From NCBI GenBank assembly GCA_016278325.1, contig JADQCB010000031.1:30963-94962 (forward strand): a stretch of DNA of 64,000 nt, written 5' to 3'. The translations under genes were made by a program, and so were the position numbers. The notes below the pieces were generated by a model that had not been told where the DNA came from, searched no databases, and saw only the letters and a program-made list of their open reading frames with translations. Source of the DNA: Actibacterium sp. (GTDB lineage: Bacteria; Pseudomonadota; Alphaproteobacteria; Rhodobacterales; Rhodobacteraceae). Positions 46,367-56,204 of this stretch are shown piece after piece; the stretch's first letter is position 1, and every line of letters starts with the position of its first letter.

Positions 46367-49300
46367 TCAGGCCAGCTCGATCAGCAGGTCCTTGGCGTCG
46401 ATCTGCGCGCCCGGGGTGACATGCACCGCCTTGACCGTGGCGTCGCGTTCGGCATGCAGACCGGTTTCCATCTTCATCGCCTCGATGGTCAACAGCAGGT
46501 CGCCCTCCTTGACGCTCTGGCCGGCGGCAACCGCGACCGAGGCGATCGAACCGGGCATCGGCGCGCCGACGTGATCGGGGTTGCCCAGCTCGGCCTTCGG
46601 GCGCTTGCTGACGGTGGCCTTGGCCTTGCGGTCGGCCACGCGGATCACCCGCGGCTGGCCGTTGAGTTCGAAGAAAACCCGTGCATCGCCGTCCTCGTTG
46701 GTTTCACCCTGCGCCTGCATCCGGATTTCCAGCGTCTTGCCGGGGTCGATCTCGGCAGAGATCTCTTCGCCCGGCTCCATCCCGTAAAAGAACGTCCGGG
46801 TCGGCAGGGTGCGCACCGGCCCATAGGTTTCGTGGCGCCGGGCATAGTCGAGGAACACCTTGGGATACATCAGGTATCCGTTCAGGTCCTCGTCATCCAG
46901 CGCGCGGCCGTCCAGTTGATCCGAGGCTTCCTTGCGCGCGGCCTCCAGGTCCACGGGTGCCAGGTGCTTGCCGGGGCGTTCGAGATCGGGCTTCTCGTCC
47001 CTGAGCACCTTTTTCACGATCGCCTCGGGAAAGCCGCCGGGCGGCTGGCCCAGATTCCCGCGCAGCATGTCGATGACCGAATCGGGAAAGGAGACATCGA
47101 CCTCCGGATCCTCGACCTGGGCGCGGGTCAGGCCCTGGCTGACCATCATCAGCGCCATGTCGCCCACAACCTTGGAACTGGGCGTGACTTTCACGATGTC
47201 GCCGAACATGCGGTTCACTTCGGCATACATATGCGCCACTTCGTGCCAGCGTTCCTCCAGCCCCAGGCTGCGGGCCTGGGCCTTGAGATTGGTGAACTGG
47301 CCGCCCGGCATCTCGTGCAGATAGACCTCGCTGGCCGGGGCCTGGAGACCGGATTCGAAGGCGGCGTATTCGGTGCGGACGGCTTCCCAGTAGTCGCTGA
47401 TCGCGCGGATCGCGCCGATGTCGAGCCCGGTGTCGCGCTCGGTATGGCGCAGCGCCTCGACCACGGTGCCCAGCGTGGCCTGGCTGGTGTTGCCGCTCAG
47501 CGCATCCATCGCGCAATCCACCGCGTCCACCCCGGCCTCGGCGGCGGCCAGGATCGTGCCGCAGGCGATGCCCGCGGTGTCATGGGTGTGGAAATGGATC
47601 GGCAGGCCTACCTCTTGCTTGAGCGCGGGGATCAGCACCCGCGCGGCCGCGGGCTTGAGCAGGCCGGCCATGTCCTTCAACCCCAGCACATGGGCGCCGG
47701 CGGCCTTCAGCGCCTTGCCCATCTCGACATAATATTTCAGGTCGTATTTGGCCCGGTCGGGGTCAAGGATGTTTCCGGTATAGCAGATCGTGCCCTCGCA
47801 GACCTTGCCGCTGGCGATCACCGCGTCCATTGCGACGCGCATGTTCTCGACCCAGTTCAGGCTGTCGAAGACGCGGAACACGTCCACCCCGGTTTCGGCG
47901 GCGCGCGCCACGAAACTTTCGACCACGTTGTCGGGGTAATTGGTATAGCCCACCCCGTTCGAGGCGCGCAGCAGCATCTGGGTCATCACGTTGGGCATTG
48001 CCGCGCGCAGGTCGCGCAGCCTTTGCCACGGACATTCCTGCAGGAAGCGATAGGCCACGTCGAAGGTGGCCCCGCCCCAGCATTCGATGCTGAACAGTTC
48101 CGGCAGGTTGGCGGCATAGCTGGGCGCGACCCGGATCATGTCGATCGAGCGCATGCGCGTGGCCAGCAGAGACTGATGCCCGTCGCGCATCGTGGTGTCG
48201 GTGATCAGAAGCTGCTTCTGGTGGCCCATCCATTCGGCCACGCCCTCGGGGCCGGATTCTTCCAGGATCTGACGGGTGCCGGGCCTCGGCCTGTCGGTCA
48301 CGGATCGGGGCGGCGTTGCCGGGCGCGCCTCGGCCGGCGGCCTCGCGCGGCCCTCGGTTTCGGGATGGCCGTTCACGGTTATGTCGGCGATATAGGTCAG
48401 GATCTTGGTGGCCCGGTCCTTTCGCCGCTCGAACTGGAACAGCTCGGGTGTCTGGTCGATGAACTTGGTGTGGTATTCGTTGTTCAGGAAAGTCGGGTGT
48501 TTCAGCAGGTTCTCGACGAATGCGATATTGGTCGCCACGCCACGAATGCGAAATTCGCGCAGGGCCCGGTCCATCCGGGCGATCGCCGCTTCGGGCGTCG
48601 GCGCCCAGGCGGTGACCTTTTCCAGCAGCGAATCGTAATACCGGGTGATGACGGCGCCCGAATAAGCCGTGCCGCCGTCCAGCCGGATGCCCATGCCGGT
48701 CGCGCCGCGATAGGCGGTGATGCGCCCGTAATCGGGGATGAAGTTGTTCAGCGGATCCTCGGTGGTGATCCTGCACTGCAAGGCGTGACCGTCGAGTTTG
48801 ACGTCATACTGGCTGGCGATGCCGGTCGCCTCGACCAGCGATTTGCCCTCGGCGATCAGGATCTGGGCGCGGACGATGTCGATGCCCGTCACCTCTTCCG
48901 TGACCGTGTGCTCGACCTGCACCCGCGGATTGACCTCGATGAAAAAGAAATCGCCGGTTTCCATATCCATCAGGAACTCGATGGTGCCGGCGCATTCGTA
49001 ACCGACCTGTTCGGCGATCTTCTTGCCCAGGTGGCACAGCTCTTCGCGCTGGGCGGGGCTGAGATAGGGGGCCGGGGCGCGTTCCACGACCTTCTGGTTG
49101 CGCCGCTGGACCGAACAGTCGCGCTCCCACAGGTGATAGATCTTGCCATGGCTGTCGCCCAGGATCTGCACCTCGACATGGCGGGCCCGCTCGATCATCT
49201 TTTCCAGGTAGCCCTCACCGTTGCCGAAGGCGGCTTCTGCCTCGCGCCGCCCCTCGCGCAGCTTCTCGGCCAATTCGTCGGGGCCCGCGATCGCGCGCAT

Positions 49301-49810
49301 GCCGCGGCCGCCACCGCCCCAGCTTGCCTTCAGCATCAGCGGATAGCCGATTTTCGCGGCCTCGGCGGCGATCGCGTCCATGTCCTCGCCCAGCACCTCG
49401 GTCGCGGGAATGACCGGCACTCCGGCCTCGATCGCGACCTTGCGGGCGCTGGCCTTGTCGCCAAGGGCGCGCATCGTCTCGGCCCTGGGGCCGATGAAGG
49501 TGATGCCGGCGTCGCGGCAGGCATCGACGAATTCGGGGTTCTCCGACAGCAGGCCATAGCCGGGGTGAATCGCGTCGGCGCCGCATTGCTTGGCCACGCG
49601 GATGATCTCTTCGATCGACAGATAGGCGGCCACCGGACCCAACCCCGCGCCGATGCGATAGGCCTCGTCTGCCTTGAACCGGTGCAGGCTCAGCTTGTCC
49701 TCTTCGGCATAGATCGCGACCGTGCGCTTGCCCATCTCGTTTGCGGCGCGCATCACGCGGATGGCGATTTCGCCGCGATTGGCGATGAGAATTTTCCTGA
49801 AGTCAGCCAT
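46367..49810 (-). CDS. pyc: Pyruvate carboxylase
   Basis: A biotin enzyme that carboxylates pyruvate to oxaloacetate (anaplerosis). 1147 residues, full length. The biotin carboxylase domain starts MADFRKILIANRGEIAIRVM (about 1-450, ATP-grasp GGGGRGMRAI). A carboxyltransferase domain follows (LLITDTTMRDGHQSLLATRM; HFHTHDTAGIACG; about 530-1000). The biotinyl domain carries EAMKMETGL with K1113. The reading frame continues for 2.4 kb beyond the true start as an antisense shadow of uvrD; the ATG at 49810 is where homology begins. A promoter with a PhaR-like box lies 70-100 bases upstream. Confidence 0.97.
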   Translation of the reverse strand: MADFRKILIANRGEIAIRVMRAANEMGKRTVAIYAEEDKLSLHRFKADEAYRIGAGLGPVAAYLSIEEIIRVAKQCGADAIHPGYGLLSENPEFVDACRDAGITFIGPRAETMRALGDKASARKVAIEAGVPVIPATEVLGEDMDAIAAEAAKIGYPLMLKASWGGGGRGMRAIAGPDELAEKLREGRREAEAAFGNGEGYLEKMIERARHVEVQILGDSHGKIYHLWERDCSVQRRNQKVVERAPAPYLSPAQREELCHLGKKIAEQVGYECAGTIEFLMDMETGDFFFIEVNPRVQVEHTVTEEVTGIDIVRAQILIAEGKSLVEATGIASQYDVKLDGHALQCRITTEDPLNNFIPDYGRITAYRGATGMGIRLDGGTAYSGAVITRYYDSLLEKVTAWAPTPEAAIARMDRALREFRIRGVATNIAFVENLLKHPTFLNNEYHTKFIDQTPELFQFERRKDRATKILTYIADITVNGHPETEGRARPPAEARPATPPRSVTDRPRPGTRQILEESGPEGVAEWMGHQKQLLITDTTMRDGHQSLLATRMRSIDMIRVAPSYAANLPELFSIECWGGATFDVAYRFLQECPWQRLRDLRAAMPNVMTQMLLRASNGVGYTNYPDNVVESFVARAAETGVDVFRVFDSLNWVENMRVAMDAVIASGKVCEGTICYTGNILDPDRAKYDLKYYVEMGKALKAAGAHVLGLKDMAGLLKPAAARVLIPALKQEVGLPIHFHTHDTAGIACGTILAAAEAGVDAVDCAMDALSGNTSQATLGTVVEALRHTERDTGLDIGAIRAISDYWEAVRTEYAAFESGLQAPASEVYLHEMPGGQFTNLKAQARSLGLEERWHEVAHMYAEVNRMFGDIVKVTPSSKVVGDMALMMVSQGLTRAQVEDPEVDVSFPDSVIDMLRGNLGQPPGGFPEAIVKKVLRDEKPDLERPGKHLAPVDLEAARKEASDQLDGRALDDEDLNGYLMYPKVFLDYARRHETYGPVRTLPTRTFFYGMEPGEEISAEIDPGKTLEIRMQAQGETNEDGDARVFFELNGQPRVIRVADRKAKATVSKRPKAELGNPDHVGAPMPGSIASVAVAAGQSVKEGDLLLTIEAMKMETGLHAERDATVKAVHVTPGAQIDAKDLLIELA

Positions 49811-49881
49811 GGGCGGGCCCTTTCGGTTGGGTCGGTCCGATGCGCGGGCGGGGGGGCGCCCGGCGCCTTTGCTTGGCATTC

Positions 49882-49909
49882 GGTATAAACGTGCTGCATT
49901 GCAGCGCAA
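49882..49909 (-). promoter_or_regulatory. Predicted pyc promoter with PhaR-like operator
   Basis: On the minus strand TTGCGC (49909-49904), 16 bases, then TATACC (49887-49882). The spacer holds CTGCAATGCAG (49894-49904), an exact CTGC-N3-GCAG site of the same form as the two operators at phaP. The site lies 84-94 bases before the pyc start. Confidence 0.55.
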
Positions 49910-50000
49910 TAGCTGTGCGCGGGCCACGGGAAAGATTTGCGAAACATTTCGCCTTGACCGGGCCGGCCCGGTCCGGGCCCGTGGCGGGTGGAAAGACGGG

Positions 50001-50015
50001 GAACAATCGACGAAC
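50001..50015 (+). promoter_or_regulatory. LexA (SOS) box of uvrD
   Basis: GAACAATCGACGAAC is GAAC-N7-GAAC, the reverse complement of the alphaproteobacterial LexA operator GTTC-N7-GTTC. It is 42 bases before the uvrD start. Confidence 0.75.
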
Positions 50016-50056
50016 AATTCTTTAACTCGGCATCGAACCGGGCTAGATTGCGCGCC

Positions 50057-52420
50057 ATGAGCAGGTTTGACGAAGACGAGGCTTTCGAGGCGAGCGCGGC
50101 GATGTCGCTTTCGGCGCGCGCCATGGCCGCCCGGCCGGCCCCCTATCTGGACGATCTGAACCCCGCGCAGCGCGAGGCGGTCGAGGCGCTGGACGGCCCC
50201 GTGCTGATGCTGGCGGGCGCGGGCACGGGCAAGACCAAGGCGTTGACCACGCGCATCGCGCATCTGCTGAACACCGGTGCGGCCCGTCCGAACGAGATCC
50301 TCGCGGTGACCTTCACCAACAAGGCCGCGCGCGAGATGAAAGACCGTATCGGCCGGCTTCTGGGCGAAACGGTCGAGGGGCTGCCCTGGCTGGGCACGTT
50401 TCACGCGATCTGCGTCAAGCTGCTGCGCCGTCACGCCGAACTGGCCGGGCTGAAATCCAATTTCACGATCCTGGACACCGATGACCAGATCCGCCTGCTG
50501 AAACAGGTTCTGGCCGCGGCCGATATCGACGATAAACGCTGGCCCGCGCGGCAACTGGCCGGGATCATCGACCACTGGAAGAACCGCGCCTGGACGCCCG
50601 GAAAGGTGCCGGTGTCCGAGGCATCGGCCTTCAACAACATGGGCGTGGAGCTTTACGCGGAATACCAGCAGCGGTTGAAGACCCTGAACGCCGTCGATTT
50701 CGGGGATCTGTTGCTGCATGTCGTGACGATCTTCCAGACGCATGACGATGTGCTGGCGCAGTATCAGCGCTGGTTCCGCTATATCCTGGTGGACGAATAC
50801 CAGGACACCAACGTGGCGCAATATCTGTGGCTGCGGTTGCTGGCGCAGGGGCATCGCAACATCTGCTGCGTGGGCGATGACGACCAGTCGATCTATGGCT
50901 GGCGCGGCGCCGAGGTGGGCAACATCCTGCGCTTCGAAAAGGACTTTCCGGGCGCCCGCGTCGTCCGGCTGGAACAGAACTATCGCTCTACCCCGCATAT
51001 CCTGGCTGCCGCTTCGGGCGTGATCGCGGCCAATGCCGGGCGGCTGGGCAAGGAACTGTGGACCGATGCCGAAGCCGGAGAGAAGATCCGCCTGATCGGC
51101 CATTGGGACGGCGAGGAAGAGGCCCGCTGGATCGGCGAGGAGATCGAGGCGATGCAGGCCGGCACCCGCGGGATGGCGCCGATGAGCCTGGACGACATGG
51201 CGATCCTGGTGCGCGCCAGCCACCAGATGCGCGCCTTCGAGGACCGTTTCCTGACCATCGGCCTGCCCTATCGGGTGATCGGCGGCCCGCGTTTCTATGA
51301 GCGGATGGAGATCCGCGATGCGATGGCCTATTTCCGTCTCGCCGTCAGCCCCGACGACGACCTGGCCTTCGAGCGCGTCGTGAACACGCCCAAGCGCGGC
51401 CTGGGCGACAAGGCGCAACAGAAAATCCGCGCCATGGCCCGCGCCAACGGTGTCGGGCTGGTCGAGGGCGCGCGGCTGCTGCTGGAGGCAAAGGGGTTGA
51501 CCGGCAAGGGCGCCACGGAACTGGGCAGGTTGCTGGCCGGCGTCGGGCGCTGGCACGGCGCGGTGCTGGACGCGCGCGGCAGCCATGTCGAACTGGCCGA
51601 GACGATCCTGGAGGAATCGGGCTATACCGAGCACTGGCAGAACGACAAGACACCCGAGGCGCCCGGCCGGCTGGAAAACCTCAAGGAACTGGTCAAGGCG
51701 CTGGAGGAATTCGAGAACCTGCAAGGGTTCCTCGAACATGTGGCGCTGATCATGGACAATGAATCCGAGGAACAGGGCGCCAAGGTCTCGATCATGACGC
51801 TGCACGGGGCCAAGGGGCTGGAATTTCCCGCCGTGTTCCTTCCGGGGTGGGAGGACGGCCTGTTTCCCAGCCAGCGCACCATGGACGAAAGCGGCCTGAA
51901 AGGGCTGGAGGAGGAGCGCCGGCTGGCCTATGTCGGCATCACCCGGGCCGAAAGCCTGTGCACGATTTCCTTCGCCGCCAATCGCCGGGTCTATGGTCAG
52001 TGGCAATCCGCGCTGCCCTCGCGTTTCATCGACGAACTGCCCGAGGACCATGTCGAGGTGCTGACCCCGCCGGGGCTTTACGGCGGCGGGTTCGGCGCGG
52101 CCGGCATGGGCGGCAACGGGATCGAGGATCGCGCGGCCAGCGCCAATGTCTACAATTCGCCGGGCTGGAAACGGTTGCAGGAACGCAGCCGGAACCGCCC
52201 CGTCGCACAGCCGAAGGAAAGCCGCGCCATGGTGATCGATTCGGTGGCCGTCTCCAGCTTTGCCTGCGGCGACCGGGTCTTTCACCAGAAATTCGGCTAT
52301 GGCACGGTGATGGGGATCGAGGGCGACAAGCTGGATATCGAGTTCGACAAGGCCGGCGCGAAAAAGGTGGTCGCCCGCTTCGTGGTGACCGCGGATCAGG
52401 CCGACGACGTCCCGTTCTGA
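50057..52420 (+). CDS. uvrD: UvrD/PcrA-type DNA helicase
   Basis: A superfamily 1A 3'-5' helicase for nucleotide-excision and mismatch repair. 787 residues. Walker A is MLAGAGTGKTKALTTRIAHL (about 53-71), motif Ia AVTFTNKAAREMKDRIG, motif II LVDEYQDTN, motif III DDDQSIYGWRGAEVGNI, QNYRS (IV), and C-terminal VSIMTLHGAKGLEFPAVFLP and EERRLAYVGITRAESL. The extreme C-terminus has the Tudor-like RNA-polymerase-binding domain (CGDRVFHQKFGYGTVMGIEG). The chosen ATG (50057) is where similarity begins. A LexA box lies upstream. Confidence 0.96.
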   Translation: MSRFDEDEAFEASAAMSLSARAMAARPAPYLDDLNPAQREAVEALDGPVLMLAGAGTGKTKALTTRIAHLLNTGAARPNEILAVTFTNKAAREMKDRIGRLLGETVEGLPWLGTFHAICVKLLRRHAELAGLKSNFTILDTDDQIRLLKQVLAAADIDDKRWPARQLAGIIDHWKNRAWTPGKVPVSEASAFNNMGVELYAEYQQRLKTLNAVDFGDLLLHVVTIFQTHDDVLAQYQRWFRYILVDEYQDTNVAQYLWLRLLAQGHRNICCVGDDDQSIYGWRGAEVGNILRFEKDFPGARVVRLEQNYRSTPHILAAASGVIAANAGRLGKELWTDAEAGEKIRLIGHWDGEEEARWIGEEIEAMQAGTRGMAPMSLDDMAILVRASHQMRAFEDRFLTIGLPYRVIGGPRFYERMEIRDAMAYFRLAVSPDDDLAFERVVNTPKRGLGDKAQQKIRAMARANGVGLVEGARLLLEAKGLTGKGATELGRLLAGVGRWHGAVLDARGSHVELAETILEESGYTEHWQNDKTPEAPGRLENLKELVKALEEFENLQGFLEHVALIMDNESEEQGAKVSIMTLHGAKGLEFPAVFLPGWEDGLFPSQRTMDESGLKGLEEERRLAYVGITRAESLCTISFAANRRVYGQWQSALPSRFIDELPEDHVEVLTPPGLYGGGFGAAGMGGNGIEDRAASANVYNSPGWKRLQERSRNRPVAQPKESRAMVIDSVAVSSFACGDRVFHQKFGYGTVMGIEGDKLDIEFDKAGAKKVVARFVVTADQADDVPF

Positions 52421-52738
52421 GCCAGGCGAAGTGCCGCTCCTGTCAGGTCCATGGGCGCGCCGCGATGCCCCTGCCGGCGGCGGCCCAAGTTGAAATCCGC
52501 AAAGCTGTGTTGCCGGGACGCGCGTTGACCCGAAGGCCGACGCCGGCGACGCTTGGCTGCGTTGTGCGAAAGGGACATGGCGCTGAACGCCGATATGGCG
52601 CCCGATCCGCGCCGCCGCGCGAATGACACCGCGAATCGCGGCACAAACCCCTTTTCTTTGCGCCGGTTCTCGCCTATACGCGCGGCTTCACGCGGGCATA
52701 CACCCTTGGAGGATGCCCTTAACAGATGGAGAATTATC
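52421..52738. other. Intergenic region before rplY
   Basis: 318 bases without a credible gene. TATACG at 52675-52680 with TTTTCT 17 bases upstream (52652-52657) may be the rplY promoter; the -35 match is weak. GGAG lies 7 bases before the rplY ATG. Confidence 0.4.
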
Positions 52739-53398
52739 ATGGCTGGTCAGATTCCTGATCTACACGCCACGGTTCGGACGGGGACAGGCAAGGGGGCCGC
52801 TCGTCAAGCTCGTCGTGAGCATCTCGTTCCGGGCATCGTCTACGGCGGCGGCAACGACCCGCTGCCGATCAACATCAAGTATAACGAGTTGTTCAAGCGG
52901 CTGAAGGCCGGGCGGTTCGTCTCGACCCTGTTCAACCTGAAGGTCGCGGGCGTGGAAGAGGACGTGCGCGTGATCTGCCGCAACGTGCAGCGCGACATCG
53001 TCAAGGATCTGCCGATCCACCTGGACCTGATGCGCCTGCGGCGCACCTCGCGGATCAACCTGTACATCCCGGTCGAGTTCGTCGGCGAGGATGTGGCCCC
53101 GGGCCTGAAGAAGGGCGGGGTGCTGACTGCGGTGCGCCCCGAGGTCGAGCTGAAGGTGACGGCCGGCGATATCCCCGAGAAGATCGTGGTGGATGTCAGC
53201 GAGATGGAAATCGGCGACATCATCCATATTTCCGACGTGACCCTGCCGGAGGGCACGCGCCCGATGATCACCGGGCGCGACTTCGTCATTGCCAATATTT
53301 CGGCCCCGTCCGGTCTGCGTGCCGAAGAGGGCGAGGAGGAGCCGGCGGCCGACGAGGTTCCTGCCAGCGCCCAGGACGAGGACGGCGAAGAGGGCTGA
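52739..53398 (+). CDS. rplY: Ribosomal protein L25 / general stress protein Ctc
   Basis: Binds 5S rRNA in the large subunit. 219 residues, the long TL5/Ctc form with an extra C-terminal domain. N-terminal domain: [20 protein letters not shown] and [21 protein letters not shown]-terminal TL5 domain: [40 protein letters not shown] and [19 protein letters not shown] very acidic tail ([20 protein letters not shown]) ends the protein. Followed by a strong terminator. Confidence 0.95.
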   Translation: MAGQIPDLHATVRTGTGKGAARQARREHLVPGIVYGGGNDPLPINIKYNELFKRLKAGRFVSTLFNLKVAGVEEDVRVICRNVQRDIVKDLPIHLDLMRLRRTSRINLYIPVEFVGEDVAPGLKKGGVLTAVRPEVELKVTAGDIPEKIVVDVSEMEIGDIIHISDVTLPEGTRPMITGRDFVIANISAPSGLRAEEGEEEPAADEVPASAQDEDGEEG

Positions 53399-53425
53399 CC
53401 CCTCGCGCCATCACGCAAGCACAGG

Positions 53426-53454
53426 CGCGGGGCTTCGGCCCCGCGTTTTTGTTT
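53426..53454 (+). terminator. Rho-independent terminator after rplY
   Basis: CGCGGGGC / GCCCCGCG with a TTCG tetraloop, followed by TTTTTGTTT. Confidence 0.9.
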
Positions 53455-53512
53455 GCGGCCCGCCGTCCCCGCCCCTAGGTAGAAGGCGGAGGCAAGGACA
53501 GGAGGCGCGGCG

Positions 53513-54202
53513 ATGCGGCTTTTCGTGGGCCTGGGCAATCCGGGTGCGAAATATGCGATGAACCGGCACAATATCGGCTTCATGGCCGTGGACCGGATTG
53601 CCGATGACCACGGGTTCGCCCCCTGGCGCGCAAGATTCCATGGCCAGGTAAGCGAGGGGATGCTGGACGGCGAAAAGGTTCTGCTTCTCAAACCCGAAAC
53701 CTTCATGAACCGTTCCGGCCAGGCGGTGGCCGCGGCGATGCGCTTTTACAAGCTTTCGCCGGCGCAGGTGACCGTGTTCCATGACGAGCTGGATCTCGCC
53801 CCCGGCAAATGCCGGGTCAAGCAAGGGGGCGGCCACGCCGGTCATAACGGGCTTCGTTCGATTCACGATCATATCGGGGCGGATTATGCCCGGGTGCGCC
53901 TGGGAATCGGCCATCCGGGCCACAAGGACCGGGTGTCGGGCTATGTCCTCAGCGATTTCGCCAAGGCCGATCGCGACTGGCTCGATGATCTCATGCGCGG
54001 GATTTCGGATGGCGCGCCGGCGCTGGCGCGGGGTGATTCTGCGCGCTTCCTGAACGCCGTGGCCCTGCGCGTGGCGCCACCGCGCGCGTCGTCGACGCCG
54101 GCGCCGAAGGAGTCGGCGTCCGAAGCCGGTCCCGATCCGGTTGCGAAGGCGCAGGGCAGGGGCGGGCCGTTTCAGAAACTCGCCGAAAGGTTCCGCCGAT
54201 GA
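53513..54202 (+). CDS. pth: Peptidyl-tRNA hydrolase
   Basis: Recycles peptidyl-tRNA that drops off ribosomes. 229 residues. Active-site motifs [20 protein letters not shown] (H19, N9), [36 protein letters not shown] and [20 protein letters not shown]. The C-terminal 40 residues are a basic/Pro-rich extension beyond the catalytic core. Its stop overlaps the start of the DUF2237 gene. Confidence 0.95.
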   Translation: MRLFVGLGNPGAKYAMNRHNIGFMAVDRIADDHGFAPWRARFHGQVSEGMLDGEKVLLLKPETFMNRSGQAVAAAMRFYKLSPAQVTVFHDELDLAPGKCRVKQGGGHAGHNGLRSIHDHIGADYARVRLGIGHPGHKDRVSGYVLSDFAKADRDWLDDLMRGISDGAPALARGDSARFLNAVALRVAPPRASSTPAPKESASEAGPDPVAKAQGRGGPFQKLAERFRR

Positions 54203-54576
54203 CGCCGGAGATGGATCCATCGCTGAACGTGCTGGGCACTGCGCTGGCGCCCTGTTCGCACGATCCGCTGACCGGTTTTTTCCGCGACGGCCATTGCAAC
54301 ACCTGCACCGCGGATGCCGGAAGCCATACCGTCTGCGCGGTGATGACGGCGGAATTCCTGGCCTTTTCCAAATATGTCGGAAATGACCTCAGCACATCGC
54401 GGCCGGAGTTCCACTTTCCGGGGTTGAAACCGGGCGATCAGTGGTGCCTGTGTGCCGCGCGTTTCCTGCAAGCGCATGACGAGGGCTGCGCGCCCCTTGT
54501 GCGGATGCAGGCGACGCATGCCCGCGCCCTGGAAATCGTGCCGCTGCATGTCCTCAGGCAGCATCAGGCCGAGTGA
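54199..54576 (+). CDS. DUF2237 family protein
   Basis: 125 residues of a conserved family of unknown function. Signature: [60 protein letters not shown] and [20 protein letters not shown]. The many conserved Cys residues (C19, C33, C36, C46 and CLC near 82) suggest metal or redox chemistry, but this is unproven. Overlaps pth by 4 bases (ATGA). Confidence 0.92.
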   Translation: MTPEMDPSLNVLGTALAPCSHDPLTGFFRDGHCNTCTADAGSHTVCAVMTAEFLAFSKYVGNDLSTSRPEFHFPGLKPGDQWCLCAARFLQAHDEGCAPLVRMQATHARALEIVPLHVLRQHQAE

Positions 54577-54579
54577 CGG

Positions 54580-55743
54580 CTACGCCCAGTCGCCTTCGAA
54601 GCCCTTCGGAACCAGCAACACGTCGCGACCCAGATCCTTCACGCTCTTCCGTCCACAAAGCGCCATCGACACGTCCAGTTCCTTGTGGATCACCTCCAGC
54701 GCGCGGGTGACGCCGGCCTCGCCCATCGCGCCCAGCCCGTAGACATAAGCGCGGCCGATATAGGTGCCCGTCGCCCCCAGTGCCAGCGCCTTCAGCACGT
54801 CCTGTCCCGAGCGGATGCCGCCATCGACATGCACCTCGATCTTGTCGCCCACCGCGTCCATGATCGCCGGCAGGGCGCGGATCGCCGACAACGCGCCGTC
54901 AAGTTGCCGGCCGCCATGGTTGGACACGATGATCGCGTCGGCGCCGACCTGCAGGGCCATCTTCGCGTCCTCGGCATCGAGAATCCCCTTCAGGATCAGC
55001 TTTCCGCCCCATTTCCGCTTGTATTGCTTGACCTTTTCCCAGTCGAGCCGCGGGTCGAACTGCTTGGCCGTCCAATCCATCAGCGAACTGGTGTCGGCCA
55101 CCTCCTTGGCGTGTCCGACGATATTGCCGAAATGGCGGCGCTTCGTGCCCAGCATCTCCAGGCCCCAGCCCCATTTGGTGGCAAGGTCCAGCATCGTGGG
55201 AATCGTCAGTTTCGGCGGGGTGGACAACCCGTTCTTGAGATCCTTGTGGCGCTGGCCGAGGATTTGCAGGTCCAGCGTCAGGACCATGGCCGAACAGCCC
55301 GCGTCCTTGGCGCGTTGGATCAGCCGGTCGATATAATCCTCGTCGCGCATCACATAGAGCTGGAACCAGAACGGCTTGTCGGTATTGGCGGCGACATCCT
55401 CGATCGAGCAGATCGACATCGTCGACAGCGTATAGGGCACGCCGAATTTCGCGGCGGCGCGGGCGGCCTTGATCTCGCCATCGGCGGACTGCATCCCGGT
55501 CATCCCCACGGGCGCCAGAGCCACCGGCATCGACACGTCCTGGCCGATCATCTGCGAGGCGGTGCTGCGCCCCTCCATGTCCACGGCAACCCGTTGGCGC
55601 AGATGGATCTTCTGGAAATCGGTGACGTTCTCGCGGAATGTCTGCTCGGTCCAGCTGCCGGATTCGGCATAGTCGTAGAACATCTTCGGAACGCGCCGGC
55701 GATAGATGCGATGCAGATCGTCGATACAGGTGATGACAGGCAT
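54580..55743 (-). CDS. lldD: FMN-dependent L-lactate dehydrogenase / alpha-hydroxy-acid oxidase
   Basis: Oxidises L-lactate (or another 2-hydroxy acid) to the keto acid and passes electrons to the respiratory chain. 387 residues. Motifs: FYDYAESGSWTEQTFREN, MPVALAPVGMTGMQSADGE, FWFQLYVMRDEDYIDRLI, catalytic His in IIVSNHGGRQLDGALSAI, and FMN-phosphate binding VHVDGGIRSGQDVLKALALG. Convergent with the DUF2237 gene (3-base gap). An 8-pair inverted repeat (55807-55814 / 55823-55830) lies 64 bases before its start. Confidence 0.92.
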   Translation of the reverse strand: MPVITCIDDLHRIYRRRVPKMFYDYAESGSWTEQTFRENVTDFQKIHLRQRVAVDMEGRSTASQMIGQDVSMPVALAPVGMTGMQSADGEIKAARAAAKFGVPYTLSTMSICSIEDVAANTDKPFWFQLYVMRDEDYIDRLIQRAKDAGCSAMVLTLDLQILGQRHKDLKNGLSTPPKLTIPTMLDLATKWGWGLEMLGTKRRHFGNIVGHAKEVADTSSLMDWTAKQFDPRLDWEKVKQYKRKWGGKLILKGILDAEDAKMALQVGADAIIVSNHGGRQLDGALSAIRALPAIMDAVGDKIEVHVDGGIRSGQDVLKALALGATGTYIGRAYVYGLGAMGEAGVTRALEVIHKELDVSMALCGRKSVKDLGRDVLLVPKGFEGDWA

Positions 55744-56204
55744 TGGCGGCTCCCGCTGGAGGTTTGTCAGTCGCTCTTAGCAACCGGCGGGCGAGGTGGC
55801 AATGCCGCCGCCCGGAACGATTCGGGCGGCATTCGCGGCTTGAGCGCGCGATCTGCGGAACGATCGGGCAAGGTGAAACTGTTTTGAGCAGCGAAGTATC
55901 AATTCGGAAAAATGTCGGTCACAAAGGTTGAAACGTCGTTTTTTATCCGGCAAAACTAGGCCTCAGTTCAAACGGGTCCTGGGAAGAGCTTAGCGCGTCA
56001 AAGAAATGACGCTGGGCTTCGGCTGCCAGACCTGTCGTTCGCCGATGCAGCCGTCAACGGTGCAGCCGCGCGGCGCGACCCGAAAAACAACATAGGACAG
56101 TCGTTGCGCGGGCCGCTGCCCCCACCCCGCGACGGCTCGGGAGTATCCCGTTCCGGTGCGATTCCGGCGGGGGTCGACATGCAGAAACGGAGTGATGAGG
56201 CGCC
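55744..56204. other. Divergent intergenic region of lldD and the betaine cluster
   Basis: 461 bases. It holds an 8-pair inverted repeat near lldD (GCCGCCCG / CGGGCGGC, 55807-55830), an AT-rich patch at 55878-55960 likely to contain the promoter of the methyltransferase gene, and a small hairpin GCGTCA / TGACGC at 55995-56012. A 9-codon frame at 56179-56208 (MQKRSDEAP) ends exactly on the methyltransferase ATG (ATGA). No known SAM, SAH or glycine riboswitch could be recognised. Confidence 0.5.

Noticed and set aside
45713..49888. A plus-strand frame of 1391 codons
   Set aside because: Runs antisense to terC and pyc; composition is that of a shadow frame and it has no motif.
46367..52285. A minus-strand frame of 1972 codons
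   Set aside because: Only the part below 49810 is pyruvate carboxylase. The upstream 2.4 kb lies antisense to uvrD, has no recognisable domains and is explained by the high GC content that keeps antisense frames open.
55913..56204. A SAM, SAM/SAH, SAH or glycine riboswitch before the betaine cluster, prompted by GGTCACAA near 55917
   Set aside because: The matching GTGACC arm and the conserved core are missing. Gaps before metH, metK and ahcY also showed no such motif. A covariance-model search would be needed to exclude a divergent form.
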